Shown: positions 39,001 through 46,369 of the stretch, in pieces
How the letters are laid out: each line of letters begins with the position of its first letter
Numbering within the stretch: position 1 is the first letter of the stretch
Assembly (NCBI RefSeq): GCF_022682495.2
Contig: NC_071391.1
Span: 82,363,161-82,427,160, forward strand
DNA from: Desmodus rotundus
Taxonomy: Eukaryota; Chordata; Mammalia; Chiroptera; Phyllostomidae
Direction of reading: 5' to 3'
Length of the DNA: 64,000 nucleotides
Notes under the pieces: generated by a model
The model's input: only the letters and a program-made list of their open reading frames with translations
What the model was told of the DNA's origin: nothing
Database searches by the model: none
Made by a program: the position numbers and the translations under genes

Positions 39001-41418
39001 GTGAATTCAGGGTTATATTGGCCAAAAATCCTTGTTAAAAGGATGCAGGTGAAGTTTTTAAGCAAAAATATTAATGAGACAATAGTACACAAAAAAGCTG
39101 AAACTCTCAACAAGACTTACAACTAATGGATAAGAATCAAAATTACACAATATTGGAAAATATTAGGACATAAATTCTACAAGATTACTGTTTGGCCAAT
39201 ATTAAAAGTTTGAATTTTACCTTTTACTTATTTTTTAAATGCTTTCTAGTCAATACAGTGATGCTCCAAATCTTGTATTTTCCTTAAACCACCTACGCTA
39301 AACAGTCTTTATTTTTTAATGAAAAATGTGATTAGAAAATTTCACTTCTGAATTTCCTCTAATAGAAGTCAACACACTTGTAAATCTAAAAATCAAGAAA
39401 TAGAACATAAGCACAATATTTAGTAACAATGTTTATTTTAGTAAACATCAGAAGAAATAACTAAGAGAGTTGAAAGAACTGGGATTTGAACATAAAAAGT
39501 GGAACAGAGAGCTACTGTTTTTTCCTTAAAGTTCTGTAGCAATGGTTAACTTTAAAAACTATCTCAAAGTATTATTTTGATTAAAAAATGTTTAAAAGAA
39601 ATTATAAATTACATCTTTAAAATTTTTTAATTAATTTATTTTTTCCCCTCATCTGAGGACATTTTTTCATTGCTTTAGAGAAAGAGAGAGAGAGAGAGGA
39701 AAGCTGAGAAACATCACATTGAGACAAAAAAAAACATTGATTGGTTGCCATCTGCACATGCCCGGACCAGGAATCATACCTACAAGGGGAATGGAACCAA
39801 AACCTGGGTATGTGCTCTGACTGGGAATTGAACCTACAACCCTTTGGTTACCAGACGATGCTCCAACCAACACACAGGCCAGGGTTTTCTTGATTTTTTT
39901 TTTTTCAAGAAAGAGGAAGAGAAAGAGGGGGAGAGGGAAAGAGAAACATTCATTTCTTGTTTCAGTTATTTATTGCATGCATTGTTTGATTCTTGTGTGT
40001 GCCCTGACTAGGGAAGGAACCTGCAACCTTGGCGTATAAGGACGAAGCTCTCACCAAGTGAGCTACCCAACCATGGCTACAAACTACATCTTTTCATAAA
40101 GTAACCACATACCCTATAGCTTTCAATAGTTACTACTGCTAAATCATCAGCTTAGAATACAAAAGTGAAAGTAAAGTTATTTTACTAGTAGTTACATTTG
40201 AACATAGTATTTATATTTTGATTGGTAACCAGGTCCCAGGCAGTGAAATCAAGAACAATAACAACAACAAAAATACCCAAAGAAATCACCTACTGGTTCC
40301 CAGTAGTTGAATGTTTCATCACAGTCAGAGATGTTGCTCAGGAGAGCAGCACATAACCTTGCTGAGAGCAAGCATTTGAAAGCAGTAGATCCTTCAGGTG
40401 CCCAAACTTGTCCTGCTTTGTTTCCAGATAACCTGCTCAGAAGAAAAAAAAAAAAGTATGTATCTGGAAGGACCTACTAACTAGGAGGACTAAAACTACA
40501 CACAAAAAAAGACAAGAATGGCAAGGGACACTGAAATACTGAAGTATTCACCTATAAAAGTGAGCAGTTAGTTGTTCTGAGTAGATCAACCTTAATCATC
40601 CCTTCCATTTCCTGTTTTTCAAGTGTAAGCTAATTCATACACTTTAGTTCCAGGCATTACGGCGCTCTATTTACCCCAAGTCAACTAATCACTCACGTGG
40701 AGACCACAAAGCTCTCATCCTGTTTCTTTCTTGTTTGTACAAGGTCATGGCTTTCCATGGCTTTATCCATTTGCCTATTTGTTCCAATGTACAGAGGCCT
40801 AACATGTGCAAGGTACTGTAACCTCTAGGAAATCAATCTGTTGGCAGCTCCTTTAATGCAGTCCTGACCTGCAGTTCCCGGGCTTGGGGAGAGAGGTGGT
40901 TGCCGGTGCTAGAAGTTGTGGGGCCCTCGGATTAGAGTAAAGGGTCAGGACTTTGGGGAGAAGGAAGGAAACAGTGAGGGACAGTCCAGGAGGGTATCTT
41001 CTTTCCTCTTGCCAACTCAAACACCAAGACGCCAGACCACTCCTGGGCCTGGGCCAAGAGCCTCACAGACCCGCACCCCAGGCTTTCTTTACAGCAAACG
41101 TGGGACCCGAGGTGGGCACCCTAGGACTCTGACACGCCCAGGAAGAGCACAAGGACCTGCGTGCAGAAGCCGAGACCCCCCAGCAAGAAAGCTGTTCTGG
41201 GCGAAGCCCCACCTGGCGCGGGGCGACCCTCCAGGGGGCAGCGCCCGCCGCCGCCCGGCCACGCCCCCGCCGCGCCCGCACACCTACTCCGGCTGGGGCT
41301 CCGCGCTGCCCGCCTCCCGGCTGCTCAGCAGCTCCCGCAGCTTGTCCGCGGCCCAGCCTGTGTCCCCGCCACTGCTCCCGCTTCCCTTAAGGCGCTGCCG
41401 AGCGCCTCGACTCGTCAT
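5915..41418 (-). CDS. ALG9: ALG9 (partial: coding exons 1-9; 3' exons outside window)
   Basis: ALG9 is the GT22-family alpha-1,2-mannosyltransferase of the ER membrane. It adds mannoses to the dolichol-pyrophosphate oligosaccharide precursor of N-glycans, using dolichol-phosphate-mannose. Nine exons on the minus strand (41288-41418, 40294-40432, 38849-38983, 28812-28882, 19819-19907, 18024-18159, 14372-14459, 13961-14066, 5915-6037) have AG/GT borders and join in phase into about 339 codons. The human protein, as I recall it, has 611 residues, so the C-terminal 45 percent lies left of base 1. The conserved luminal motif [10 protein letters not shown] falls at residues 81-90, and hydrophobic membrane segments follow. 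I chose the ATG at 41418-41416 because the protein then begins [14 protein letters not shown], as in human ([14 protein letters not shown]). The frame stays open upstream to another ATG at 41514. No exon carries a frameshift or stop, so the gene looks functional. Confidence 0.95.
6425..6965 (+). repeat. Solo LTR-like repeat in ALG9 intron 8
   Basis: Contains phrases typical of a common mammalian LTR class: AATCAAGCCTACGTAATGA, a CCCATGCATCTGCCTCTTC stretch, AATAAAC near 6845, and GAGTTCTGTGAGCTGCTCTA followed by GCAAATTAA. Exact family and ends are uncertain. Confidence 0.5.
6966..9759. other. ALG9 intron 8, low-repeat stretch
   Basis: Mostly unique-looking intronic sequence. No exon, RNA gene or identifiable element was found. 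Confidence 0.45.
9760..9912 (+). repeat. MIR SINE relic
   Basis: Reads CCTCAGTTTCCTAATCTTGG and later AGTAAGCATTTGATAAGTAG, matching the conserved core and 3' part of the ancient MIR family. Confidence 0.7.
10235..10450 (+). repeat. L2 LINE 3' relic
   Basis: Shows the L2-type order: CTTCCAGGCTCAGCCCAAG, ACCTCTGAGAAG, then GTAAGTTCTATGAGGACA. Heavily decayed. Confidence 0.55.
10868..11078 (-). mobile_element. Bat SINE (Ves type)
   Basis: Read on the minus strand it starts GCCCTGGCTGGTGTGGCTGG and ends in a TTTTAGAG/AAATAAAT-rich tail. The B-box-like region is GGTTCAATTCTC. Confidence 0.9.
11364..11377 (+). repeat. Poly-C homopolymer
   Basis: Fourteen consecutive C in ALG9 intron 8. Likely length-polymorphic and error-prone in sequencing. 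Confidence 0.9.
11380..13960. other. ALG9 intron 8, right part, nothing recognised
   Basis: AT-rich intronic sequence without exons. A short decayed repeat may be present near 11480-11590, but I could not name it. Confidence 0.45.
13961..14066 (-). CDS. ALG9: ALG9 coding exon 8
   Basis: Encodes [20 protein letters not shown] then [15 protein letters not shown] plus one base. Acceptor TTTCAG, donor GTAAGG. The intron to exon 7 is only 305 bp. Confidence 0.95.
14372..14459 (-). CDS. ALG9: ALG9 coding exon 7
   Basis: Encodes [20 protein letters not shown] then SLVALILFL. Acceptor AAATAG, donor GTGAGT. The exon ends on a codon boundary. Confidence 0.94.
14984..17650 (+). mobile_element. L1 LINE, 3'-truncated, with ORF1 and start of ORF2
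   Basis: A 5' UTR-like region is followed by degenerate ORF1 from about 15865. ORF1 includes a coiled-coil stretch at 15957-16223 and the C-terminal domain at 16527-16796 ([18 protein letters not shown]). ORF2 endonuclease pieces appear at 17335-17580, including [10 protein letters not shown] and the motif GDLNTPLT. The element stops near 17610-17650 without a poly-A tail, so its 3' part was lost. Many stops and shifts are present. Confidence 0.8.
17715..17850 (+). repeat. MIR SINE relic
   Basis: Contains CTACTTTCTCATTTATAAAA and AACATACAGCAGATGCTTAA, which match the conserved MIR layout. Confidence 0.6.
18024..18159 (-). CDS. ALG9: ALG9 coding exon 6
   Basis: Encodes [20 protein letters not shown] through [12 protein letters not shown], a conserved GT22 luminal and membrane region. 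Acceptor TTACAG, donor GTAAGA. Confidence 0.95.
18160..19818. other. ALG9 intron 5, nothing recognised
   Basis: Intronic sequence between exons 6 and 5. No named repeat, exon or RNA gene seen. Confidence 0.45.
19819..19907 (-). CDS. ALG9: ALG9 coding exon 5
   Basis: Encodes [20 protein letters not shown] then STGMFCSSS, matching the human protein. Acceptor CTCTAG, donor GTAAGT. Phase 2 in, phase 1 out. Confidence 0.95.
20155..20395 (+). repeat. MIR SINE relic, nearly full length
   Basis: The order is well kept: AGCATGGTGTTGTGG, CAGACTCAGAAGGGAACAGG, CACTTACTACC, TTTCTCATCTGTAAAAGTGG, GTGCCTGGCAGAG, CTCAATAAATGG. Confidence 0.8.
20560..21415 (-). mobile_element. Old L1/HAL1-like relic, reverse orientation
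   Basis: T-rich on the plus strand. Phrases such as TTCCTTTACTGAAGCTCTGT and GGCTTTTGAGAAGTCTTCTG are typical of the reverse complement of ancient L1-lineage ORF1/ORF2 sequence. No open frame remains. The subfamily is uncertain. Confidence 0.55.
21418..23145 (-). mobile_element. HAL1-like (ORF1-only) retroelement, reverse orientation
   Basis: Read on the minus strand it begins TTTTGGCCAAGATGGAGACA near 23140. It runs through a 5' UTR, a degenerate ORF1 (C-terminal part 21821-22006, with [16 protein letters not shown]), and ends with a G-rich tail, GGGACAAGTGTAATAGCATA and an AATAAAATA end. The same layout occurs at 44790-46660 and 59840-61803. No ORF2 body is present. Confidence 0.8.
23155..24400 (-). 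mobile_element. L1M-type LINE 3' end, reverse orientation
   Basis: Plus-strand phrases such as GTTCATCCATGTTGCTGTAT, CAATGGACATTTAGGCTGTT and CTGTTTTCCATAGTGACAGT are the reverse complement of the ORF2 C-terminus and 3' UTR of old L1 elements. Non-coding. Confidence 0.8.
24408..27765 (+). mobile_element. HAL1-like retroelement with an inserted ORF2 fragment
   Basis: Begins GGACTTCTGATCAAGACAGC. The 5' UTR is followed by ORF1 pieces (25751-25940, then 26657 to about 27310, including [20 protein letters not shown]). A stub resembling the ORF2 start ([15 protein letters not shown], from about 27370) comes next, then a G-rich tail and the end GGGACAACTGTAACAG. The ORF1 is split by a 701-bp insertion at 25941-26641. 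Confidence 0.8.
25926..26656 (+). mobile_element. L1 ORF2 fragment inserted in HAL1-like element, 15-bp TSD
   Basis: The 15-mer AAAAAGATCCAATCA occurs at 25926-25940 and again at 26642-26656. Between them lies decayed ORF2 sequence from the end of the endonuclease region onward, closing with an A-rich run (AAGAAAAAAGAAAAAAG). This is a target-site duplication around a retrotransposed internal piece of L1. Confidence 0.78.
27985..28203 (-). mobile_element. Bat SINE (Ves type)
   Basis: The minus strand starts GCCGTGGCTGGTGTAGCTCA and ends AAAAATGAATAAAG. More diverged than the 10868 copy. Confidence 0.85.
28812..28882 (-). CDS. ALG9: ALG9 coding exon 4
   Basis: A short exon encoding [20 protein letters not shown] and YFY, a hydrophobic membrane segment. 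It ends with two bases of a Lys codon. The acceptor follows a run of T, and the donor is GTGAGT. It is separated from exon 3 by a repeat-filled intron of about 10 kb. Confidence 0.95.
28970..29300 (+). repeat. L1M 3' relic
   Basis: Contains AATGTTAATTGTAGCACTAT and AAATGGTTAAATAAATTATG, which resemble the end of ORF2 in old L1 elements. Strongly decayed. Confidence 0.5.
29301..30179. other. ALG9 intron 3, AT-rich, nothing recognised
   Basis: AT-rich intronic sequence with no exon or nameable element. Confidence 0.4.
30180..32635 (+). mobile_element. HAL1-like retroelement
   Basis: Begins GGGACTTTCAGTCAAGATGG and has a 5' UTR up to about 31610. ORF1 is broken (31621-31866, then pieces to about 32480, including the KLSFRIK-type C-terminal region). 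A stub of the ORF2 start follows (ATGGCAATAAATACATATCT near 32582). The end was taken over by a SINE insertion at 32637. An AT palindrome lies at 32470-32535. Confidence 0.75.
32637..32845 (+). mobile_element. Bat SINE (Ves type)
   Basis: Near-consensus head CCCTGGCTGGTGTGGCTCAG, B-box-like GGGTCACCAGTTCGATACCC, CAGTCAGGGCACATGCCTGG and the AAATAAATAAAATC tail. Confidence 0.93.
32884..32995 (+). mobile_element. Partial bat SINE (3' half)
   Basis: Starts at GCAGAGAGGCAACCAGACAT and continues with TTTCTCTCCCTCTCTTTC and an AAATAAA-rich tail. It repeats the tail of the neighbouring complete SINE. Confidence 0.8.
33000..34180 (+). mobile_element. Old L1 ORF2 3' region
   Basis: Decayed ORF2 C-terminal sequence: AAAGCCATAATAATAAAAAC, GAGGCCAGAAACAGACCCAT and TTAGCAGTTGGTGCTGGAAA, then ACATTGTTGCAGGGAGTATA. 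No frame survives. An inverted repeat interrupts it at 33506-33563. Confidence 0.75.
33506..33563. repeat. Inverted repeat (hairpin), 27-bp arms, 4-bp loop
   Basis: The arm TTTACCATAAGTCACAAAGA plus TATTCTT (33506-33532) is mirrored at 33537-33563 with a single mismatch, around the loop ACAG. Confidence 0.9.
34645..34870 (+). repeat. L2 LINE 3' relic
   Basis: Contains CTCTCCTCTGTCTAAAACCT and the CTGGCCTTCCTTCTGGCCTC segment typical of L2. Decayed. Confidence 0.55.
35425..35720. repeat. Possible ancient DNA-transposon relic
   Basis: The stretch starting AGTCACATGCTACTTAATGA and passing TTTACACAAACCTAGAGAG recalls a medium-reiteration element, but I cannot place its ends or family. Confidence 0.3.
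36186..36542. mobile_element. Short terminal-inverted-repeat element, TA-flanked
   Basis: The left end TACCATATTTTGCTGTGTAT and the right end, reverse-complemented, TACCATATTTTACTTTGTGT match at 21 of the first 24 positions. TA flanks both ends, as for Tc1/mariner-type target duplication. The interior holds an imperfect duplication around CCCAAATATTTGAGGG (about 36222 and 36264). No coding capacity. Confidence 0.7.
36629..37963 (+). mobile_element. Young 5'-truncated L1 with 18-bp target-site duplication
   Basis: The 18-mer AGAAGTTAGAAAGTTTTA at 36629-36646 is repeated exactly at 37946-37963. The insert (36647-37945) is the ORF2 C-terminus plus 3' UTR and poly-A. Positions 37093-37692 stay open for 199 codons, including the Cys-rich region [20 protein letters not shown]. 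The 3' UTR has a G-rich run and ends AATTGAACAACAATAAAA. Low decay suggests a comparatively recent insertion. Confidence 0.9.
37965..38455 (+). mobile_element. Old L1 ORF1 relic
   Basis: A-rich sequence with ORF1-like features: a glutamate/lysine-rich frame at 38134-38322 and the phrase GACACATCATAGTCATATTT near 38428, which matches the ORF1 linker. The young L1 at 36629 inserted at its left edge. Confidence 0.6.
38500..38725 (+). repeat. L2 LINE 3' relic
   Basis: Ends with ATAAATTCCATAAGGGCAGG, GCACTTAATGAAGTGTCTAT and AATGAATGAATAAATAA, the usual L2 3' end. Confidence 0.6.
38849..38983 (-). CDS. ALG9: ALG9 coding exon 3
   Basis: Exactly 45 codons (residues 91-135), starting [17 protein letters not shown] and ending ARILQTNK. 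Acceptor TTTCAG, donor GTAAGG. This is the luminal loop and start of a membrane segment, very close to the human sequence. Confidence 0.95.
39612..39882 (-). mobile_element. Bat SINE, diverged, first of a tandem pair
   Basis: Read on the minus strand: CCTGGCCTGTGTGTTGGTTG, then AACCAAAGGGTTGTAGGTTC and a CT-rich tail ending in a TTAATTAAAAAA-type run. Confidence 0.75.
39886..40078 (-). mobile_element. Bat SINE, diverged, second of a tandem pair
   Basis: The minus strand begins GCCATGGTTGGGTAGCTCAC and continues through CAAGGTTGCAGGTTCC and CTAGTCAGGGCACACAC. It ends close to the head of the SINE at 39612-39882. Confidence 0.75.
40294..40432 (-). CDS. ALG9: ALG9 coding exon 2
   Basis: Encodes residues 44-90, beginning [15 protein letters not shown] and ending in the GT22 signature [10 protein letters not shown]. 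The acidic pair in this motif is the expected catalytic site of the family. Acceptor GAGCAG and donor GTAGGT border the exon. Confidence 0.95.
40433..41287. other. ALG9 intron 1
   Basis: A short intron, AT-rich on the left and CpG-rich toward exon 1. No repeat is identified. Open frames on both strands near 40916-41283 are GC-driven. Confidence 0.6.
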
Positions 41419-41560
41419 GGCCAGCGAGGAAGAAAAAGGTAGAATTCGGCACTCTACGAACACCGCTAGCAGGGAGACAGCTTTGGCTGGCAAACGGTGT
41501 CCGCCAAGGGACAAAAGACCTTGACATGCGCAGAAAAGACTAAATTATGGCGTTACGGGG
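41040..41560 (-). promoter_or_regulatory. ALG9 CpG island and promoter
   Basis: A dense CpG block covers ALG9 exon 1, the start of intron 1 and the upstream flank. The transcription start should lie just right of 41418. No TATA element is visible. Long open frames on both strands here are a side effect of high GC. Confidence 0.65.
41288..41418 (-). CDS. ALG9: ALG9 coding exon 1
   Basis: Encodes residues 1-43 plus two bases of codon 44. This is the cytosolic N-terminal tail, rich in Ser, Gly and Arg. The donor GTAGGT is read from 41287 down to 41282. The exon lies inside a CpG-rich block. Confidence 0.93.
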
Positions 41561-42029
41561 TCAATTGGGGCAAATCCCTGAGTAGTAAGAAAATAGGACC
41601 TGAGACTACTTTTTACTATCACAGCTATTCCTTCCACATACTTGTAACTCTGGCCTTTGCTCCCTCCAACTCTCTCTTCCTTCACTTTTCAGCATTCTCC
41701 ACAATCCTACAAAAACTGTTCTTCAACCCCCCATTTAAAAGAAAGAACCACTAGAATGCAGTTAAACTCTACAAGGTGAGTACGTGGAGATACTCAGTTA
41801 AAAATCATAGCACAGCTGTTTACCAAGGGGTAAGTCCTTAAAAGGTCACTGACCACTCGCCATGTCTGCCTTTTGTTAAGAATGGTAAGGACAGCCTGTA
41901 GCTAATTAACTGCTTCAGTGAGACACAGCTGCAATGGCAGAATACAGAGCGAGGGGGAAAAAGTGAAAGGTAAGAAATTATATGCAGCATATTCAATCAG
42001 ACACCCATGGCCACTATTGCCATTACAGC
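41561..42029. other. Upstream flank of ALG9, nothing recognised
   Basis: Non-coding sequence between the CpG island and a MIR relic. No further element is supported. Confidence 0.4.
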
Positions 42030-42180
42030 ATTATGGTAAGCATTTGAACAGATTTTATCCTGTTTAAATTTAATACTCATAACAACCTTTTGAGTTTTAT
42101 TGAGAAGGAAACTGAGGCCCAAGGTTGCATAGCTAGGAAATGGTGCAGCCATATTCCAACCCAGGTCCCACTCAACCTAG
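42030..42180 (-). repeat. MIR SINE relic
   Basis: The plus strand shows AGAAGGAAACTGAGGCCCAA followed by GGTTGCATAGCTAGGAAATG, the reverse complement of the MIR core. Confidence 0.75.
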
Positions 42181-42699
42181 GAGCCATATTCCAACTCTAC
42201 TTAATACAAAGTCCATGCTCATCCAACTGGATCAAGAGAAAGCTCCTGATTTCATACAGGCATTTTTACACAGGTATCTTTATGATATCATACCTGTGAT
42301 TCTCAGGAGTCATTCACCTGCTCCTGACATTCTGCCTACTCCCCCAGTCACAGCTCTACCCCCACCCTGTGAAGCTCTGTACCAGTAACTAAAACAAGTT
42401 TATAGGGGGACCGCTAATATTGACAGGGTCCCAGGTTACGATTTCATACTAAAAATTCCCAAGTATGAAAATGGCAATTGATCATATTGCTCAATTTCCA
42501 CACACAATTGTTACCAAGTTCAGACATCCCAGCCTAGCTCTATCTCATACATCCATCTCTCTTTCATTTCACTCTAATCCAGGCCCCTCTCTGCCTCTAC
42601 TGAGGACTACTATGATAGCACCCTTACAGGGATCTCCCATCTCAAATTCATCCTGGGCAACACTGCCCAATTAATTTTCAAAAGCACTACTCTTGTGTC

Positions 42700-43020
42700 A
42701 CTTCCTTAGTTAAACATCACAATTTTCCTATTGCCTGCCAAATAAAGTACAAACCCCTTATTTTAGCAATCACAGTCTTTCATGAACTAACTCCAGCCCC
42801 AACTACTTTTCTAATCTCATCTTCTACTACCTTCCTATATACATTTTACATTCCAATTAACTAGCTTGAAAAGTACCCCAAATGCTCCATTAGCTATACC
42901 TCTGCTCACATATGCCCTCTGTCTGGAATGCATGGCCTCTCTGCCTAACAATCCTCCTATGACACCCCTGCCCTTAAGATCCAGCTCAAATGCTGCCTCA
43001 GTCATGTACCAGGCACAGCT
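42700..43020 (+). repeat. L2 LINE relic
   Basis: Shows CTGCCAAATAAAGTACAAAC, CTTTCATGAACTAACTCCAG and CCAGCTCAAATGCTGCCTC, a standard L2 3' series. Confidence 0.65.
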
Positions 43021-43134
43021 GGGGATGGAAGAAAGCTATAAATCGCTTACCTGCCTTTAATGAGCTTATAGTCTACGTGGAGATCTAAGCAATACATGTC
43101 TGTATAAGAGATTCCTTGAGACATCACTCTCTAA

Positions 43135-43440
43135 ACTTACTCCTGTGACAGCTTTCCCATTTGCTAATGACACTCTATTATTCCAGTTGGTCAGGTCAAA
43201 AACCTAGGGATCCTGCTTCATTCCTTTATTTCTCTAACTCCACACCTTCCACCCATGCACATATATTTAATTCATCAGCAAATCCTCCTAATAATTATCT
43301 AATTCAACTTCTAACACACCAGCCCAGGTCACCATTATCTCATTTGCACTATAATAGCCTCCTAATTTGTTTCTCTGCTTCCATTCTTGCCTTCCTATTT
43401 ATGCTCTTCTCCAAATATGACAGTTATTTCCTTCACAAAG
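43135..43440 (+). repeat. L2-like relic
   Basis: Decayed sequence (GTCAAAAACCTAGGGATCCT, CATTATCTCATTTGCACTAT) consistent with an internal L2 segment. Confidence 0.45.
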
Positions 43441-43669
43441 TTTATGATATAATTCCAATTGGTGAAGCCTAACTATTAACAGAAACATTTACTAAATCAC
43501 ATTGGTTACTCCATTCTTCAGAGTCCTGAGCTGAGCCAATCTCCCAGTGTTCCTTACAGATGCTTACAATAGAAGTCCCCCATATCTAGGGGGGCAAATT
43601 TTAGAATTAGTCACAATTGAGGGATTACTGTTGAAGACTAGGGAAAGAGAAGTAACAAAGTGGCAGAAG

Positions 43670-43830
43670 GAACCTGGACTGTAGAGTCAGATGTATCCAA
43701 ATATGAACTCTAAATCTGACACTTATTAGTTCCATGACTTTAAGAGTAGTCAACCACTGATTAAAAATGATGACGATGATGACACCAGTACTAATTATGG
43801 AGCACTTGCAAATTACCCAAACTAATAAAC
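43670..43830 (+). repeat. MIR SINE relic
   Basis: Begins CTGGACTGTAGAGTCAGATG and continues with CTGACACTTATTAGTTCCAT, matching the 5' half of MIR. Confidence 0.6.
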
Positions 43831-43902
43831 ATCTAAAAAATCACTCTTGTAAATAGATTTGAGAAGAGAAATTGACAGTGTGAGAAAAAAATATATATAA
43901 AA

Positions 43903-44571
43903 TACTGTCCAGAAGGTATCCATCCATGTAAAATGAAAATAGAGATATTTATTGAAGATACAAGATACAAGAAACATTGTATGTAGGACAATGACACCTC
44001 AGTCCCCTTCAAAATAGGCACCTTGTGACCTCACATAATTCTCCCAATCACCATCAGCTGCCCTGTCGTTATTTTCTTGACTCTCAGGATGGTCTGAAAT
44101 CTCTTCCCTTTCAAAGGTGATTTTAGTTTTAGGAAAAGCCACAATTCACAGGGCATGAAATCTGGGCTGTGGCAGGGCTGAGTCACCTGGGTGATTTGAT
44201 GTTTCACCAAAAAACTCTGCATGAGACGTGATGTATGAGCAGGCGCGTTTTCATGATGAAGCTGACAATCAACAGTTGCCCATAGCTGCAGCCTTCTGAA
44301 TCATCCAAATAGTTTCCACAGAGGAATATTCAAGCTTAATGCAAAATCTGATGCAGGTTCGTTGCTGTACTCAGTCAGTTGGAATCCAACAGCCACACAG
44401 TACACGTGCTCACTCAAGGGCATCTACCACTCCTACTGATGAGTACAGTGAAGTTGTCATAGTTCACACACGCACATTCTGGTCCACTCTCCTTGGCTGC
44501 TAGATTACATCAATGTCACCCAAACCACTCTCATTATAGTAACAATGGCTGGACTTTTTCTGGACAGATTA
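43903..44571 (-). mobile_element. mariner-like DNA transposon, second internally deleted copy
   Basis: A reverse-orientation copy of the same element as 24-692, aligning end to end with scattered substitutions. The outer ends read TA-CTGTCCAGAAGG and TCTGGACAGAT-TA, giving imperfect inverted termini and the TA duplication typical of mariner. Confidence 0.78.
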
Positions 44572-45547
44572 ATATATATGTATTTGATGAGACACTCAAG
44601 TTCTATTGCCTCTTTAGCAATAGAGTATCTATAGTACATTATGATATTTTGTTTCCCTAGTCATTTCTCAGATCAAAATATTGCACAACTCCATACGTCA
44701 CCAATCACATAGTCTGTAAGTTTAAGTGATCAAGTCACAGGTATCTTTAAGTCAAAAGTCACAAGGTAAAAGAGTTTACAAAAAAAAAAGGAGGGGGAAC
44801 CAAGATGGCGGCGTAGGTAGACACACTGCGCCTCCTCGCACAACCAGAACTGACAGAGAATCGAACAGCAAGGGGGACTGACACCAAGGAAACAGAAAAT
44901 AATCATTCATCCAGACTGGTAGGAGGGGCGGAGACAGGCACCTGGGTGTAGAGGACTCTCGTGGCTGTGGCGGGACTGAGACTGGCGGAGTGTGGGACAA
45001 ATGGCGCAGGCAGTCCGAGCACTAGCAGACCCTGTGGTCCCACATTTGCACAGATAAACCCAGAGGGCCGGACTCAGAGTGGCAGAGAGTGGGGCAGGCA
45101 GAGTGGCGGGTAGCACCCTGCTGCACCACATTCACCCACAGATAAACCAGACGAACGGCGGGCCCCGAAGCAGACCGCTGCGCAACCCAGGTCTCCAGCT
45201 CGGGGAAATAAAGCCTCAAACCTCTGATTGAAAGCGCCCCTGGGGGTTGGGGCGACAGGGGAGACTCCCAGCCTCACAAGAGAGGTTGTTGGAGAGACCC
45301 ACAGGGGCCTAGAGTGTGCACAGGCCCACTTACTCAGGAACCAGCACCAGAGTGGCCCAGTTTGATTGTGGGATCGGAGTGGAAGATTGAAATCCGGAGG
45401 AGAGTGAGGCGGGCGCCATTGCTCCCACTCGGCCCCTCCCCCACGTACAGCGTCACAGCGCAGCGACCAGCATTACCCCGCCCAGGTGAACACCTAAGGC
45501 TCTGCCCCTTAAAGTAACAGACGCGCCAAGACAAACAAACAAAAAAA

Positions 45548-46243
45548 ATGGCCCAAATGACAGAACACTTCAAAGCTCCTGAAAAAATACAACTAAGCGA
45601 CGAAGAGATAGCCAACCTATCAGATGCACAGTTCAAAGCACTGGTTATCAATATGCTCACAGACTTGGTTGAATCTGTTCGAAAAACAGATGAAAAAATG
45701 AAGCCTATGCTAAGAGAAACAAAGGAAAATGTACAGGGAACCAATAGTGATGAGAAGGAAACTGGGACTCAAATCAATGGTATGGACCAGAAGGAAGAAA
45801 CAAACATCCAACCAGAAAAGAATGAAGAAACAAGAACTTGGAAAAATGAGGAGAGGCTTAGGAACCTCCAGGACACCTTGAAACGTTCCAACATCCAAAT
45901 TATAGGGGTGCCAGAAGGAGAAGAGGAAGAACAAAAAATTGAAAACTTATTTGAACAAATAATGGAGAACTTCCCTCATCTGGCAAAGGAAATAGACTTC
46001 TGGGAAGTCCAGGAAGCTCAGAGAGTCCCAAAGAAGCTGGACCCAAGGAGGAACACAACAAGGCACATCATAATTACATTACCCAAGATTAAATGCAGGG
46101 ACCTACATCCAAGATTACTGTATCCAGCAGAGCTATCATGTAGAATGGAAGGGAAGATAAAGTGCTTCTCAGATAAGGTCAAGTTAAAGAAGCTCATCAT
46201 CACCAAGCCCTTATTATATGAAATGTTAAAGGGAGTTATCTAA
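45548..46243 (+). CDS. HAL1-like ORF1 protein (retroelement), internally shortened
   Basis: A 231-codon open frame of the L1 ORF1 kind. A coiled-coil-like acidic/basic region covers about residues 30-110. The RRM-like part ([20 protein letters not shown]) is near 114-133, and the tail LLYPAELSCRMEGKIKC belongs to the C-terminal domain. Comparison with 61081-61218 shows that about 130 bp between KLDPRRNTTRHIIITLPKIK and CRDLHPRL are missing, in frame. It lacks the segment with [10 protein letters not shown] and is unlikely to be a working ORF1p. Confidence 0.75.
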   Translation: MAQMTEHFKAPEKIQLSDEEIANLSDAQFKALVINMLTDLVESVRKTDEKMKPMLRETKENVQGTNSDEKETGTQINGMDQKEETNIQPEKNEETRTWKNEERLRNLQDTLKRSNIQIIGVPEGEEEEQKIENLFEQIMENFPHLAKEIDFWEVQEAQRVPKKLDPRRNTTRHIIITLPKIKCRDLHPRLLYPAELSCRMEGKIKCFSDKVKLKKLIITKPLLYEMLKGVI

Positions 46244-46369
46244 GAAAAAGAAGATCAAAAATAGGAACAGTAAAAATGACAGCAAACTCACAGTTATTAA
46301 CGGCCACACATAAAACAAAAACGAGAGCAAACTAGGCAAACAACTAGAACATGAGGGTTGTCAATAAGG

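Noticed and set aside
40916..41524. 202-codon plus-strand frame and several overlapping frames at the ALG9 promoter
   Set aside because: They lie antisense in a CpG island, show no domain, and arise because stop codons are rare in GC-rich DNA.
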